Shown here one piece after another: positions 1 to 8,088 of a DNA stretch of 64,000 bases. Both the position numbers and the translations under genes were made by a program. Under the pieces are notes generated by a model. That model did not search any database and was not told the origin of the DNA. It saw only the letters and a list, made by a program, of their open reading frames with translations. The DNA lies in NCBI GenBank assembly GCA_903884425.1, contig CAISEP010000006.1, positions 62,001-126,000 on the forward strand. The letters run 5' to 3'. This DNA comes from an uncultured Caulobacterales bacterium. GTDB lineage: Bacteria > Pseudomonadota > Alphaproteobacteria > Caulobacterales > Caulobacteraceae. Each line of letters opens with the position of its first letter. The first letter of the stretch is position 1.

Positions 1-1165
1 GGGGCAGCACCGCCTCGCCGAAGGTCGGCGCCAGTTCCTTGATGTCCACCTCGCCGGTCTCTCCGGCCTTCAGTCCGCCGACCTTGGCGGCCTGGGCCTC
101 GAGGTCATCGCAACCCTTCAGCTTGGTGGACAGGGCTTCCAGCCGGGCCTTGGCCGCCTCGACCTGGTCGGCCGGGGCACCGGGGGCCAGGGGGAACAGG
201 GCCTGCTTGAGGTTGATCATGGTGGAGGAGGATCCCGCCCGGCGGTCGCGCAGGAGCAGGATGTAGACGCCCTCCGGTGTCTCGATGGGCTGGGACAGCT
301 GGCCCGGCGACATGCCTTCCAGCGCGGCCTGCAGCGGAGGGGCGATGTCGCCGGTCACCATCCAGCCCTCGTCCCCGCCCTGGGCGGCAGACGCGGCGGA
401 GGAGAACTGGCGGGCCACGGCGGGGAAGGGGGCCCCCTGCTGCAGCTGTTCGATCAGCTGCTTCGCACCGCTCAGGGCGACGTCCGCCCCGCCGACCCGC
501 TGGGAGTCCAGGAAGATCTCGCTCACCAGGAACTGGGGCTTGGCAGCGGCGGCGTTGATGCGCGTCAGGCTGGCCCGGATCTGCTCGTCGCCGATGCGGA
601 TCGAGCTGCCGAAGCGCCCGCCCATGTAACGGCGCCAGGCGACCTGGGCGCGGATCTGGTCGCGCAGGGTGTTGATGCTGACACCGGCATTGGCGAGCTG
701 CTGGGCCAGCTGCTCGAGGCGCATGTTGTTGCTGCGGGCGAGGTCGTTCAGCTCTTCGTCGACCTCCTTGTCCGTCGGCTCGATCGTCATCTTCTGCTTG
801 GTCTGGATCCGGCGGATCTCCTGCAGCTGCAGCCGCTCGTCGATCATTCCGCGCAGGGCTTCCCGTTGGAGCTGGGGCGCGTTCTGCTCCGTCGGCTGGA
901 CGCCGGACGTGACGATGAGCAGCAGCATGCGCTGCTGCAGGTCGTAGGTGGAGATGACCTCGTCATTGACCGTGGCGGCCACATGGGCGGTGAAGGCCAG
1001 CGGATTGCGGCCCTGCGCGGCCTTGGCCGCCGGAGTGGCGGAGGGGACTGGCGTGGTGGCCGACGCGGGTGCGGGGGCGGGCTGGGCCGCCGAAGGCCCG
1101 AACGGCACCGTCGCCAGGACCGTCGCAAGAACGGGCGCGACGACGGCAAAACGCGACAAATGCAT
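1..1165 (-). CDS. surA: Periplasmic chaperone/peptidyl-prolyl isomerase SurA (3' end off window)
   Basis: SurA escorts unfolded outer-membrane beta-barrel proteins such as LptD through the periplasm. The visible 388 codons start at an ATG with AGGA eight bases upstream. They show a signal peptide ending near a PSAAQ motif, an Ala/Pro-rich linker, a SurA N-terminal helical domain (AATVNDEVISTYDLQQR, later VSINTLRDQIRAQVAWRRY) and a parvulin-type domain (FLVSEIFLDSQR, FPAVARQFS, GGDEGWM). The C-terminus lies beyond position 1. It is the last visible gene of the lptF-lptG-lptD-surA operon, 31 bases after lptD, so client and chaperone are co-transcribed. Identification is from motifs and context. 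Confidence 0.9.
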   Translation of the reverse strand, partial: MHLSRFAVVAPVLATVLATVPFGPSAAQPAPAPASATTPVPSATPAAKAAQGRNPLAFTAHVAATVNDEVISTYDLQQRMLLLIVTSGVQPTEQNAPQLQREALRGMIDERLQLQEIRRIQTKQKMTIEPTDKEVDEELNDLARSNNMRLEQLAQQLANAGVSINTLRDQIRAQVAWRRYMGGRFGSSIRIGDEQIRASLTRINAAAAKPQFLVSEIFLDSQRVGGADVALSGAKQLIEQLQQGAPFPAVARQFSSAASAAQGGDEGWMVTGDIAPPLQAALEGMSPGQLSQPIETPEGVYILLLRDRRAGSSSTMINLKQALFPLAPGAPADQVEAAKARLEALSTKLKGCDDLEAQAAKVGGLKAGETGEVDIKELAPTFGEAVLP

Positions 1166-1196
1166 GTGTCTGATCCTGTAGCGACCGAGGACGCCT

Positions 1197-3785
1197 CTAG
1201 CGATAATCATTGCGATGCGCCCCGATGGCAGGTGTATCGCCGAATGTGACGATACTTAGGCGGATGCCGATGCCGTCCGAGGCAACGACCTTCGCACCGA
1301 GACCCCGATAGATCTCGTTGTGGTGATAAAGCCAGTCCACGCGAATGCAATCATCTTGATAGAAGACGCCGATCTGGGCCTGGGGAAACACCCGTGTCCG
1401 CATGTCCCGGGTGGCGTTGACGTCCACCCCGATGTTGCGGGTGAGGGACATCGTCCCCGAGGCCGACATGTCCTCCAACCGTCCGATCAGGGAGCGGTAG
1501 ACGATCTGGGGTGTCGCCCCGGGTGGCGCGACGTTGGTCGCCAGATAGGTCAGGCCCGAGGTGTTGTAGTCATAGCGGAACGACCCGGACAGCGGGCCGA
1601 AGCCGGCATTCACCCCGATCTCGTTGCGCTGGAGGGTGAGCGAACTGCGGTCGAGGCGGGTGCGGTTGAACAGCACCAGGTTCGGCATCGGCTGGACGGA
1701 CACATAGGTGATCCAGTCCGAGGCGGTGTTCCGCAGGCCCGAGGTCGGGGAGAACAGGGGCTGGACATCGGTATGGTAGGCCCGTCCCACCAGCAGGGTC
1801 GCCTTGCGGCCGCCGTCGAGATTGACCGTGGCCCGCCCGGCCAGGTTCAGCCGCCCGCCGCCCTCGTAGAGGTCATAGCCGGGGAAGCGGTCGATGGAGA
1901 AAAGGTTGCTCTCGTCGAACTCGAAGGCGGTCGAGTCCTCGTTGGGGATGTTCGGGTCGAGCTTTGCCTTGGGCGAGACGGCGATCTGGGCCAGGGGTTC
2001 CAGGATGATCGAGCCCGTCTGCCCGACCGGCCGGATCAGCGGATAGCTGAAGTCGGCGCCGGTGGTGAGCAGGCTGCGGTCGCTGTTGGACTTGGCCGCG
2101 CCGAGATCGGTCTGGGTGCCGTCCGTGGCCACCCGGACCAGGCGGGCATCATCGATGGCATAGGTGTCGACCCGTCCCTCGACAAAGGGATCGACTCGCA
2201 GGCCCACCGGCAGGATGAAGCTGCGCCGCCAGTTGGCATTGAGGCTGGCGCGGGTGCTGCTGGAATAGCTGAGGCCGGTCAGGGCAGTCGAGGACGCCAG
2301 GGCGGAGCCCGCGGCAACCGGACCGCTCTGCTGCACGCCCGCCGGATCGACGACCGCGACCACCGGGTTCAGGTTGGCCGAGCCTGCGACCGCCGAGTTG
2401 AGGTCGGAGCGCTGCAGCGAGACGGCGCTGCCGGTCACTTCCAGCCGTCCGCCCAGCAGCCAGCGGTCGAATCGTCCCTCGATCAGCGGCGCGACGGTGG
2501 GGAAGGTCGACTGGCTTTCGAAGGCCGGCGTGTAGTAGGTCGCGCCGTTCACCGTCAGCACCTTGCCGTTCACGGTCACGGTGGTGGCCCCGACAGCGCG
2601 CAGGCTCTCGAAGCTGGCGAGGCTCACGGACAGGAACGAATGATCGTCCTCCCGCTGGGTGTAGAGCTGGGACAGCAGCCGGGCCGTGTCGGCCCCCAGG
2701 GGCCCGCGGTCGGAATAGACCTCCCGGATGGTGTAGCGGTTGAACAGGGTGGGATCGCTCACCCGCTCGACGCCGAAGCCCCACTTCCAGGTCTTGTCGA
2801 GGTCGAAGGCCCCGCTGCCCAGGATGTAGCTGCGGGAGCTTTCGTCCCCATACTTGATGTTGTTGTCGAACTTGCGCTCGTAGGAATAGCCGGCGCGGAT
2901 GTCGACGGTGCCGGAGTAGAACCGCTCCCGGAAGTGCAGGTTCAAGAACGGGTTGACCGTGGTGTTGAACTGGGGCGAGACGGTCAGGTCCGCCGAGGGG
3001 GACAGGACCCAGAGATAGGGCTGCTCGTAGGACAGGCCCCGCTTGTTGTTGACGCTGATCCGCGGTGTCAGCAGGCCCGAGCGCCGCTCCGCCGCCGGAT
3101 CCGGATGCCAGAAGATGGGGGCGTAGAACACCGGCACGCCGAACACGCGGATGACCGCGTTTCGGTAATAGACCACCTGCCGTTCATGGTCCTGCAGGAT
3201 CCGCGTGGCCTGGATGGAGAAGGTCGGCACCTTGGTGCTGCCGTCGGCCCGGCAGGTCTGGCACGGGGTCAGGATGCCGTGGTTCAGCTCCAGCACGTTC
3301 TCGTTGCGGCGGATGGCGGCACCGGCGGTGACGGTGACGTTATTCTCCAGCCGGGCGGAGAAGGCCAGGGCCACGCCGGCATTCATCTCGTCGTCCAGGT
3401 CCATGTCCTGGGCGAACTGCTGGGTGTTGTCCGGATTGATGATGACCACGTCGCCGCTGGCGTGGCTGGCACCGGTATTGGCGTCGTAGACGATCTTGCG
3501 GGCCCGGACGATCCGGCCCTGATAGCGGGCCTCCGCATGGCCGACGGCGGTGATGACCTTGCGGTCCTGGTCGTCGATCAGCTGATCGGCTTCGAGATAG
3601 ACGTCCTTGGGGCCAAGGCCGTCATCGGGCAGGGGCGGCGGCGGCGGGCGCGGCGCGCGATGGCTGGCCTTGTCGGGCTTGGACGCCAGGGCGACGGACG
3701 GGGCCAGGCCGAGGACCAGCGCGCTGACCAGCAGGAACAATGATCGCTGGGTGCTGGCCGCCAAGTCCGGAAGTCCTTTCGTCAC
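1197..3785 (-). CDS. lptD: LPS-assembly outer-membrane protein LptD
   Basis: LptD is the outer-membrane beta-barrel that, with LptE, inserts LPS into the outer leaflet. An N-terminal OstA/LptA-like jellyroll (LEADQLIDDQDRKVITAVGH; ASGDVVIINPDN) is followed by a long barrel with repeated aromatic, alternating strands. Cys pairs occur as CQTC near residue 170 and a single Cys near the C-terminus (QDDCIRVDW), compatible with the family's disulfide. I place the start at a GTG directly before a clear signal peptide (SLFLLVSALVLGLAPSVALA), giving 862 residues. An in-frame ATG at 3851 would overlap the lptG stop and add an Arg-rich 22-residue leader. Translation may be coupled to lptG. Confidence 0.92.
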   Translation of the reverse strand: MTKGLPDLAASTQRSLFLLVSALVLGLAPSVALASKPDKASHRAPRPPPPPLPDDGLGPKDVYLEADQLIDDQDRKVITAVGHAEARYQGRIVRARKIVYDANTGASHASGDVVIINPDNTQQFAQDMDLDDEMNAGVALAFSARLENNVTVTAGAAIRRNENVLELNHGILTPCQTCRADGSTKVPTFSIQATRILQDHERQVVYYRNAVIRVFGVPVFYAPIFWHPDPAAERRSGLLTPRISVNNKRGLSYEQPYLWVLSPSADLTVSPQFNTTVNPFLNLHFRERFYSGTVDIRAGYSYERKFDNNIKYGDESSRSYILGSGAFDLDKTWKWGFGVERVSDPTLFNRYTIREVYSDRGPLGADTARLLSQLYTQREDDHSFLSVSLASFESLRAVGATTVTVNGKVLTVNGATYYTPAFESQSTFPTVAPLIEGRFDRWLLGGRLEVTGSAVSLQRSDLNSAVAGSANLNPVVAVVDPAGVQQSGPVAAGSALASSTALTGLSYSSSTRASLNANWRRSFILPVGLRVDPFVEGRVDTYAIDDARLVRVATDGTQTDLGAAKSNSDRSLLTTGADFSYPLIRPVGQTGSIILEPLAQIAVSPKAKLDPNIPNEDSTAFEFDESNLFSIDRFPGYDLYEGGGRLNLAGRATVNLDGGRKATLLVGRAYHTDVQPLFSPTSGLRNTASDWITYVSVQPMPNLVLFNRTRLDRSSLTLQRNEIGVNAGFGPLSGSFRYDYNTSGLTYLATNVAPPGATPQIVYRSLIGRLEDMSASGTMSLTRNIGVDVNATRDMRTRVFPQAQIGVFYQDDCIRVDWLYHHNEIYRGLGAKVVASDGIGIRLSIVTFGDTPAIGAHRNDYR

Positions 3786-3843
3786 GATGCGATCGGCCCG
3801 TCCGCGCCGCGCGGACCGACCGTGATGAGCGCTGGGTGCCGCG

Positions 3844-4983
3844 TCAACCATCTTCGGTGTAGCAGAGCAGGGTGAAGCCGGACAACAGGGCCAGGAGCGG
3901 CGGGGTCAGGGCCGCGAAGAAGGCTGGGATCACGTCGGCGCGCCCGAGGGAATTGCACAGCTGATTCAGGAAGAAGATGGCAAATCCCAAGGCTGCGCCT
4001 GAAGCGGCCAGGCGGGCGAGTCCCCCCAGCCGGACCAGCCGCAGGGAGAAGGCGGCGGCCAGCACCGCCATGCCGGCGAACATGAACGGCGTGGCCAGCA
4101 GCTGGTCGAACTGCAGCCGGTAGGCCGTGGCGGAGAACCCCGCCCGCTCGGTCCGGGAAATGACCTCCGGCAGGGACCAGAAGGGCACCGCGGCCGGGGC
4201 GGCAAAACGCTCCAGCGCCGTGCGCTCGTCCAGGGTCGAGGGAAGGGAATAGGAGCCGTACTGCTCCGACTGGGCCCCGGGCTCGGCGGAGCGGGCACCT
4301 GACAAAAGCCACTGGCCCGCCTTCAGCACGGCCTCCCGGGCTTCCACCCGCTGGCGGAAGTCCAGGTGCCCGTCCGGACGGACCGCATAGCGGAACAGCG
4401 ACACGTCCAGCAGGCGGATGCCGACACCGGGTGCCCGGGACCTGGCCCGGATGATCACCTGGGTCCGCCCGTCCCCCTGCCGCAGCCAGATCGGCCGGTG
4501 CAGGTCCCCCAGATAATTGTCCATCAGCGCCGATTCCCGACGCTGGAACTCCGCGTTCAGGGCCGAGGCGATGGGGTTCAGGGCCAGCACGGTGGCGATG
4601 CCGATGCACAGGGCCGCCAGGGCCGCCGGGAAGGTGAAACGCCAGGCCGAGACCCCTGCGGCGCGCATGGCGATCAGCTCCGACCGCCGGTTCAGGTTGC
4701 CATAGGCGGCCATGACCCCGAACAGGATGGCGAAGGGTACCAGCAGCAGCACGATGGACGGGCTCTGCAGCAGGGTCATGACGAAGATGTCCGCCGTCGT
4801 GACGTCCTTGGCCCGGCCCCCGACCGTGCGGGAGATCTCCACGAAGTTCACCAGCATGATCATGGCGCTGATCACGCCCACGGCACCGGCCATGCCACCC
4901 AGGGCGTGGGTCAGCACATAGCGCTCGAGCCGGGTGAAACGTGGCCGCCACCGGGCGGGGACCTGCAGGGGGAGGGCGGTCAT
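3844..4983 (-). CDS. lptG: LPS export ABC transporter permease LptG
   Basis: LptG is one of the two inner-membrane permeases of the LptB2FG exporter that extracts LPS from the inner membrane. The 379-residue protein has the family layout: two to three N-terminal membrane helices (ALGGMAGAVGVISAMIMLV; SIVLLLVPFAILFGVMAAYG), a cytoplasmic coupling segment (NRRSELIAMRAAGVS), a periplasmic jellyroll in the middle and C-terminal helices. Its ATG overlaps the lptF stop by four bases (ATGA), typical translational coupling. The ATPase lptB is not in the window. Confidence 0.93.
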   Translation of the reverse strand: MTALPLQVPARWRPRFTRLERYVLTHALGGMAGAVGVISAMIMLVNFVEISRTVGGRAKDVTTADIFVMTLLQSPSIVLLLVPFAILFGVMAAYGNLNRRSELIAMRAAGVSAWRFTFPAALAALCIGIATVLALNPIASALNAEFQRRESALMDNYLGDLHRPIWLRQGDGRTQVIIRARSRAPGVGIRLLDVSLFRYAVRPDGHLDFRQRVEAREAVLKAGQWLLSGARSAEPGAQSEQYGSYSLPSTLDERTALERFAAPAAVPFWSLPEVISRTERAGFSATAYRLQFDQLLATPFMFAGMAVLAAAFSLRLVRLGGLARLAASGAALGFAIFFLNQLCNSLGRADVIPAFFAALTPPLLALLSGFTLLCYTEDG

Positions 4984-6119
4984 GGGCGCGCCCCCGCAGA
5001 GGCCGTCAGGGGCGTCAGGGCGATCGGCGCATAGGCGCGGCGGGGCGTGCCGTAGAGCCGGATGCAGACGAACACGATGGGCGCGATCGGCAGGGCGTAC
5101 TGCAGGATGTTGAGCGCCGGCACATGGGCGCTGGCCGACTGCATGGCAAAGCCGAGAATCCGCACCACCCCGGCCGTTGCCGCCACCAGTACGATTCGCC
5201 GGGTATAGCCGACCCGGCTGAACGAGCCGCCCAGCACTCCGTAGAGAGCCAGTGCCATGAAGGTGATCGTGTAGATGGGAGAGGAGATGCGGTAATGCCC
5301 TTCCGCCAGCAGGCTCTTCCGCCCCCTCCGGTCCCAGATGTTGCTGGTGTCGGGATAGATCAGCTCGTGCAGGAAGCGGTCGGAGGTCTTGTAGACCACC
5401 TTCTCGTCGGTCTGGAGATAGGTCGACAGGTCGAAGACGTACTCCTCGAACAGGACGAAGTTCAGCACGCCCTTGGAGTTGAACTGCTGGTTCGACCCGT
5501 TCCGCAGGATCATCACCGGCTGGTCGTTGCGCGACGTCACCAGGCCCCGGTCGGCGGTGAAGGTGGAGGACTCTCCGTTCGGCTTGTCCTCGTGGATGAA
5601 GACATTCTTCAGAAGCCCTTCGGAATCAACGCTCTGGGCATAGACCGTGAGACCTGCAGCCGGGGAGTTGAACTCGCCCTCCCGGATCAGGCTGGCGGCC
5701 AGATCGGTTTTCACCCGGAACAGTTCGTCCCGCAGGCCGCGCATGGCCAGGGGCTGGATCCACAGATTGACCACCAGGGTCAGGAGGGCCGCCATCACCG
5801 CCAGCCGGAAGGCGGGCGCGGTGACCTGCCAGCGGCTCATCCCGCCGGCATAGCACACCACGATCTCCTGCTCCGTGTGCAGGCGGTTCAGGGTGATCAG
5901 CGTGGCCACGAACACGGCGACGGGCAGCACCATGGCCAGCATCTGCGGCAGGGTGAGCGCGACCACCTTGGCAAAGACCAGCAGTCCCTGCTTCTGGCCC
6001 ACCAGGATGTCGAGGAACACCAGGGTCTGGCTGAGGGTCAGCACCGCCACCAGGGCACCGGTCGCGGCCATGGACGGGCCGAGCAGCTGCCGGAACAGGT
6101 ATCGGTCGATCAGGCGCAT
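4980..6119 (-). CDS. lptF: LPS export ABC transporter permease LptF
   Basis: LptF partners LptG in the LPS exporter. It has 379 residues and begins MRLIDRYLFRQLLGP, the usual LptF N-terminus, followed by membrane helices (TLVFLDILVGQ..LLVFAKVVALTLPQ), the coupling helix region (TLNRLHTEQEIVVCYAGGMS), a periplasmic domain with YVFDLSTYLQTDEK, and three C-terminal helices. It is the first gene of the lptF-lptG-lptD-surA operon. The 250-base region upstream (6120-6370) separates it from the convergently placed DUF5690 gene's 3' end. I saw no convincing promoter there. Confidence 0.93.
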   Translation of the reverse strand: MRLIDRYLFRQLLGPSMAATGALVAVLTLSQTLVFLDILVGQKQGLLVFAKVVALTLPQMLAMVLPVAVFVATLITLNRLHTEQEIVVCYAGGMSRWQVTAPAFRLAVMAALLTLVVNLWIQPLAMRGLRDELFRVKTDLAASLIREGEFNSPAAGLTVYAQSVDSEGLLKNVFIHEDKPNGESSTFTADRGLVTSRNDQPVMILRNGSNQQFNSKGVLNFVLFEEYVFDLSTYLQTDEKVVYKTSDRFLHELIYPDTSNIWDRRGRKSLLAEGHYRISSPIYTITFMALALYGVLGGSFSRVGYTRRIVLVAATAGVVRILGFAMQSASAHVPALNILQYALPIAPIVFVCIRLYGTPRRAYAPIALTPLTASAGARP

Positions 6120-6370
6120 GGGGCGGACGGGCTCATCAACGGAACGCCTGGAACCTTCAGCAGAGGGCAGTGACCGGGCGGGCCCGGTTCGGAAAGGCCT
6201 CGACCGTCCGCAGGCAGACGGCCGGACAGGCGGCGGTCGTCACGCCGTCGGGCCGGAAGCCGGTCGCGAACAGGGTGAACAGGCACTGCTTCTACAGGGG
6301 CCCGGGCGTGGTGCCAACAGATGCGCACCGCATTTCCGGCGGGATTCCGCGCCCGGGACGGGGGACCCGG

Positions 6371-7687
6371 TCAGTCCGGGGCGGCGACCGCGGCCAGACG
6401 TGGACGGAACCACAGGGCCGCCACCAGCATCAGGACCAGACCCACCGCGGCCACGGCATAGGACAGCAGGATCAGGAAATCGACCCAGGACAGGGACAGG
6501 TCCATGAAGTTGCGGACCACCAAAAGGACCACGGACCCCGCATATCCGAACGAGTCGGACAGATACATCAGGAACCCCGCCGTTCCGGTGCGTCCGCTGG
6601 CCGCGATGAAGCGATCGAACAGGATGGCATTGAAGGGCGTGTAGCTCAGATAGAGTCCGGCCCCCAGGGTGACCATCCAGGTGACGGGGCCGATCAGATG
6701 GGCCTGGAACAGGGCCGACGCCGCCCCCGCGATGCCGAACCCGGCGGCGATCAGCAGCAGGTTGGCCATGAAGGCCCGGCGGTTGTCCCGGATGAACATG
6801 AGGAGGGACAGGGTGGCCAGCACCACCACAGCCACCGGCAGCTCCGACAGGGCGAAGATCTCCGCGTTTCCGCCAAGGCCCAGTCCGGTCCAGATCTCCG
6901 CCGCGAAATTGTCCCGGAAGTCCCGCAGCAGGGTCAGGCCGACAAAGGCCACGATCAGGGCGCACAGCCCCGGCGCATAGGCCCGGAACATGGACCGGCG
7001 CGCGGCCCCGTCCATGGGGGTGCGGGCCACCCGCAGCTGCTTGTCCGCGGCCGACGGCGGCGGCATGGCCACCAGCCCCAGCACGCAGACGACCAGCAGG
7101 GGCACGAACAGCAGACCCGTGACCGCCGGCATCCCGTACTCATTGGCCCAGCCCGCCAGCATCACCGCCTTGCCGGCCGACTTCACCACGCCGGACGAGA
7201 CGATGAAGCTGGTGCACAGGATCGCGCCCAGCACCTCCGACTCCCGGCGCCCCTCCAGGAAGCCGAACACCAGGCCCCAGATCATGCCCAGGCTGAGGCC
7301 GTTCAGCAGCATGAAGCCGATGTTCCACGGGGGAGGGACCAGCGCAAAGCCCACCAGGGCCAGCTCGGCGGCCCCGATCAGCAGGAGGATGTAGAGGGCG
7401 CGACGCTCCGGGGGCGTTTCGGACACGACCTTCACCCCGGCCACCTTGGCCAGGGCATAACCCAGCACCTGGGTGATCACGAGGGCGATCTTGTAGTTGA
7501 TCCAGTAGGGGCCGGACTGGACATAGCTCGCCACCGTGAACGGCTTGCGGAAGGCGTACATGGCGAAGTAGGCCCCGAAGGCCATGAGCCCGCCATACAG
7601 GGCGAAGACCGGGCGCGGAGCCCGTTCCAGCAGGGCGCGGACGGTGCCGAGCAGGCTCCGGGTCGGTGCAAGGGGGATCGAGGTCAC
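6371..7687 (-). CDS. DUF5690/MFS-like membrane transporter of unknown substrate
   Basis: A polytopic membrane protein of about 438 residues with roughly twelve hydrophobic segments. The N-terminal sequence around residues 28-75 (AMYAFRKPFTVASYVQSG, then KIALVITQVLGYALAKVAGV) matches what I remember of the DUF5690 family, a branch of major-facilitator-like proteins; the substrate is unknown. The charged loop DNRRAF and the tail RPRLAAVAAPD end it. The start is uncertain: I choose a GTG at 7687, just before the first helix; the open frame continues another 61 codons without homologous character. It is divergent from the TonB-dependent receptor, so the two may take up the same compound across the two membranes (inference). 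Confidence 0.75.
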   Translation of the reverse strand: MTSIPLAPTRSLLGTVRALLERAPRPVFALYGGLMAFGAYFAMYAFRKPFTVASYVQSGPYWINYKIALVITQVLGYALAKVAGVKVVSETPPERRALYILLLIGAAELALVGFALVPPPWNIGFMLLNGLSLGMIWGLVFGFLEGRRESEVLGAILCTSFIVSSGVVKSAGKAVMLAGWANEYGMPAVTGLLFVPLLVVCVLGLVAMPPPSAADKQLRVARTPMDGAARRSMFRAYAPGLCALIVAFVGLTLLRDFRDNFAAEIWTGLGLGGNAEIFALSELPVAVVVLATLSLLMFIRDNRRAFMANLLLIAAGFGIAGAASALFQAHLIGPVTWMVTLGAGLYLSYTPFNAILFDRFIAASGRTGTAGFLMYLSDSFGYAGSVVLLVVRNFMDLSLSWVDFLILLSYAVAAVGLVLMLVAALWFRPRLAAVAAPD

Positions 7688-8088
7688 GAGGCCGTTCCCG
7701 CAGGGCGGTCCGCACAGGGTGGGCAGGGCATCTCGGCATCCTTCCGGCTGGCCGGGTCGCGAGGCGATCGAACGACCGGATCCCTGCGGGCCTAACCTCG
7801 GCGGATGACAGGCCCGATACCGTGGGATGAAGGATTTGCGACCCCTGTGCGGAGGCGCGCAGCAGTGCACGGATCGGCACCGCGACTGTCACAGGACTGT
7901 CGGAAGGAATTCGCCAGACCGAGACATATCCATCATGCCGCCGTCACCGGGACGGGCCAGACAGGCGAACGCAGGAGTGGGACCGCCTCGGGTGTGTCCT
8001 CGCCTGCCGTCCGCAGGATTCGTGCGGCAGGGGCCATCGGGGCCGCCCTGCGCACGGGACCTGCCTTGCAGCCTCGGGGGAATACATC
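7688..8088. other. 401-base divergent intergenic region between DUF5690 gene and TonB receptor
   Basis: No protein-coding gene is evident here. It must hold promoters for both divergent genes, but I could not define a convincing -35/-10 pair. It has a nearby direct repeat GACTGTC (in GACTGTCACAGGACTGTC, about 7882-7899) and a hairpin at 8003-8031. A GGGGGAA ribosome-binding site lies just before the GTG at 8089. Confidence 0.5.
8003..8031 (+). promoter_or_regulatory. Candidate leader hairpin before TonB receptor
   Basis: CCTGCCG at 8003-8009 is complementary to CGGCAGG at 8025-8031. An alternative pairing CCGCA/TGCGG shares bases of the same segment, so two mutually exclusive folds exist about 60 bases before the receptor start. 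Whether it lies in the transcript and has a role is unknown. Confidence 0.25.

Noticed and set aside
1320-3743. An 807-codon open frame opposite lptD
   Set aside because: It is antisense to an unmistakable lptD; high GC makes long antisense frames common, and the product has no domain.
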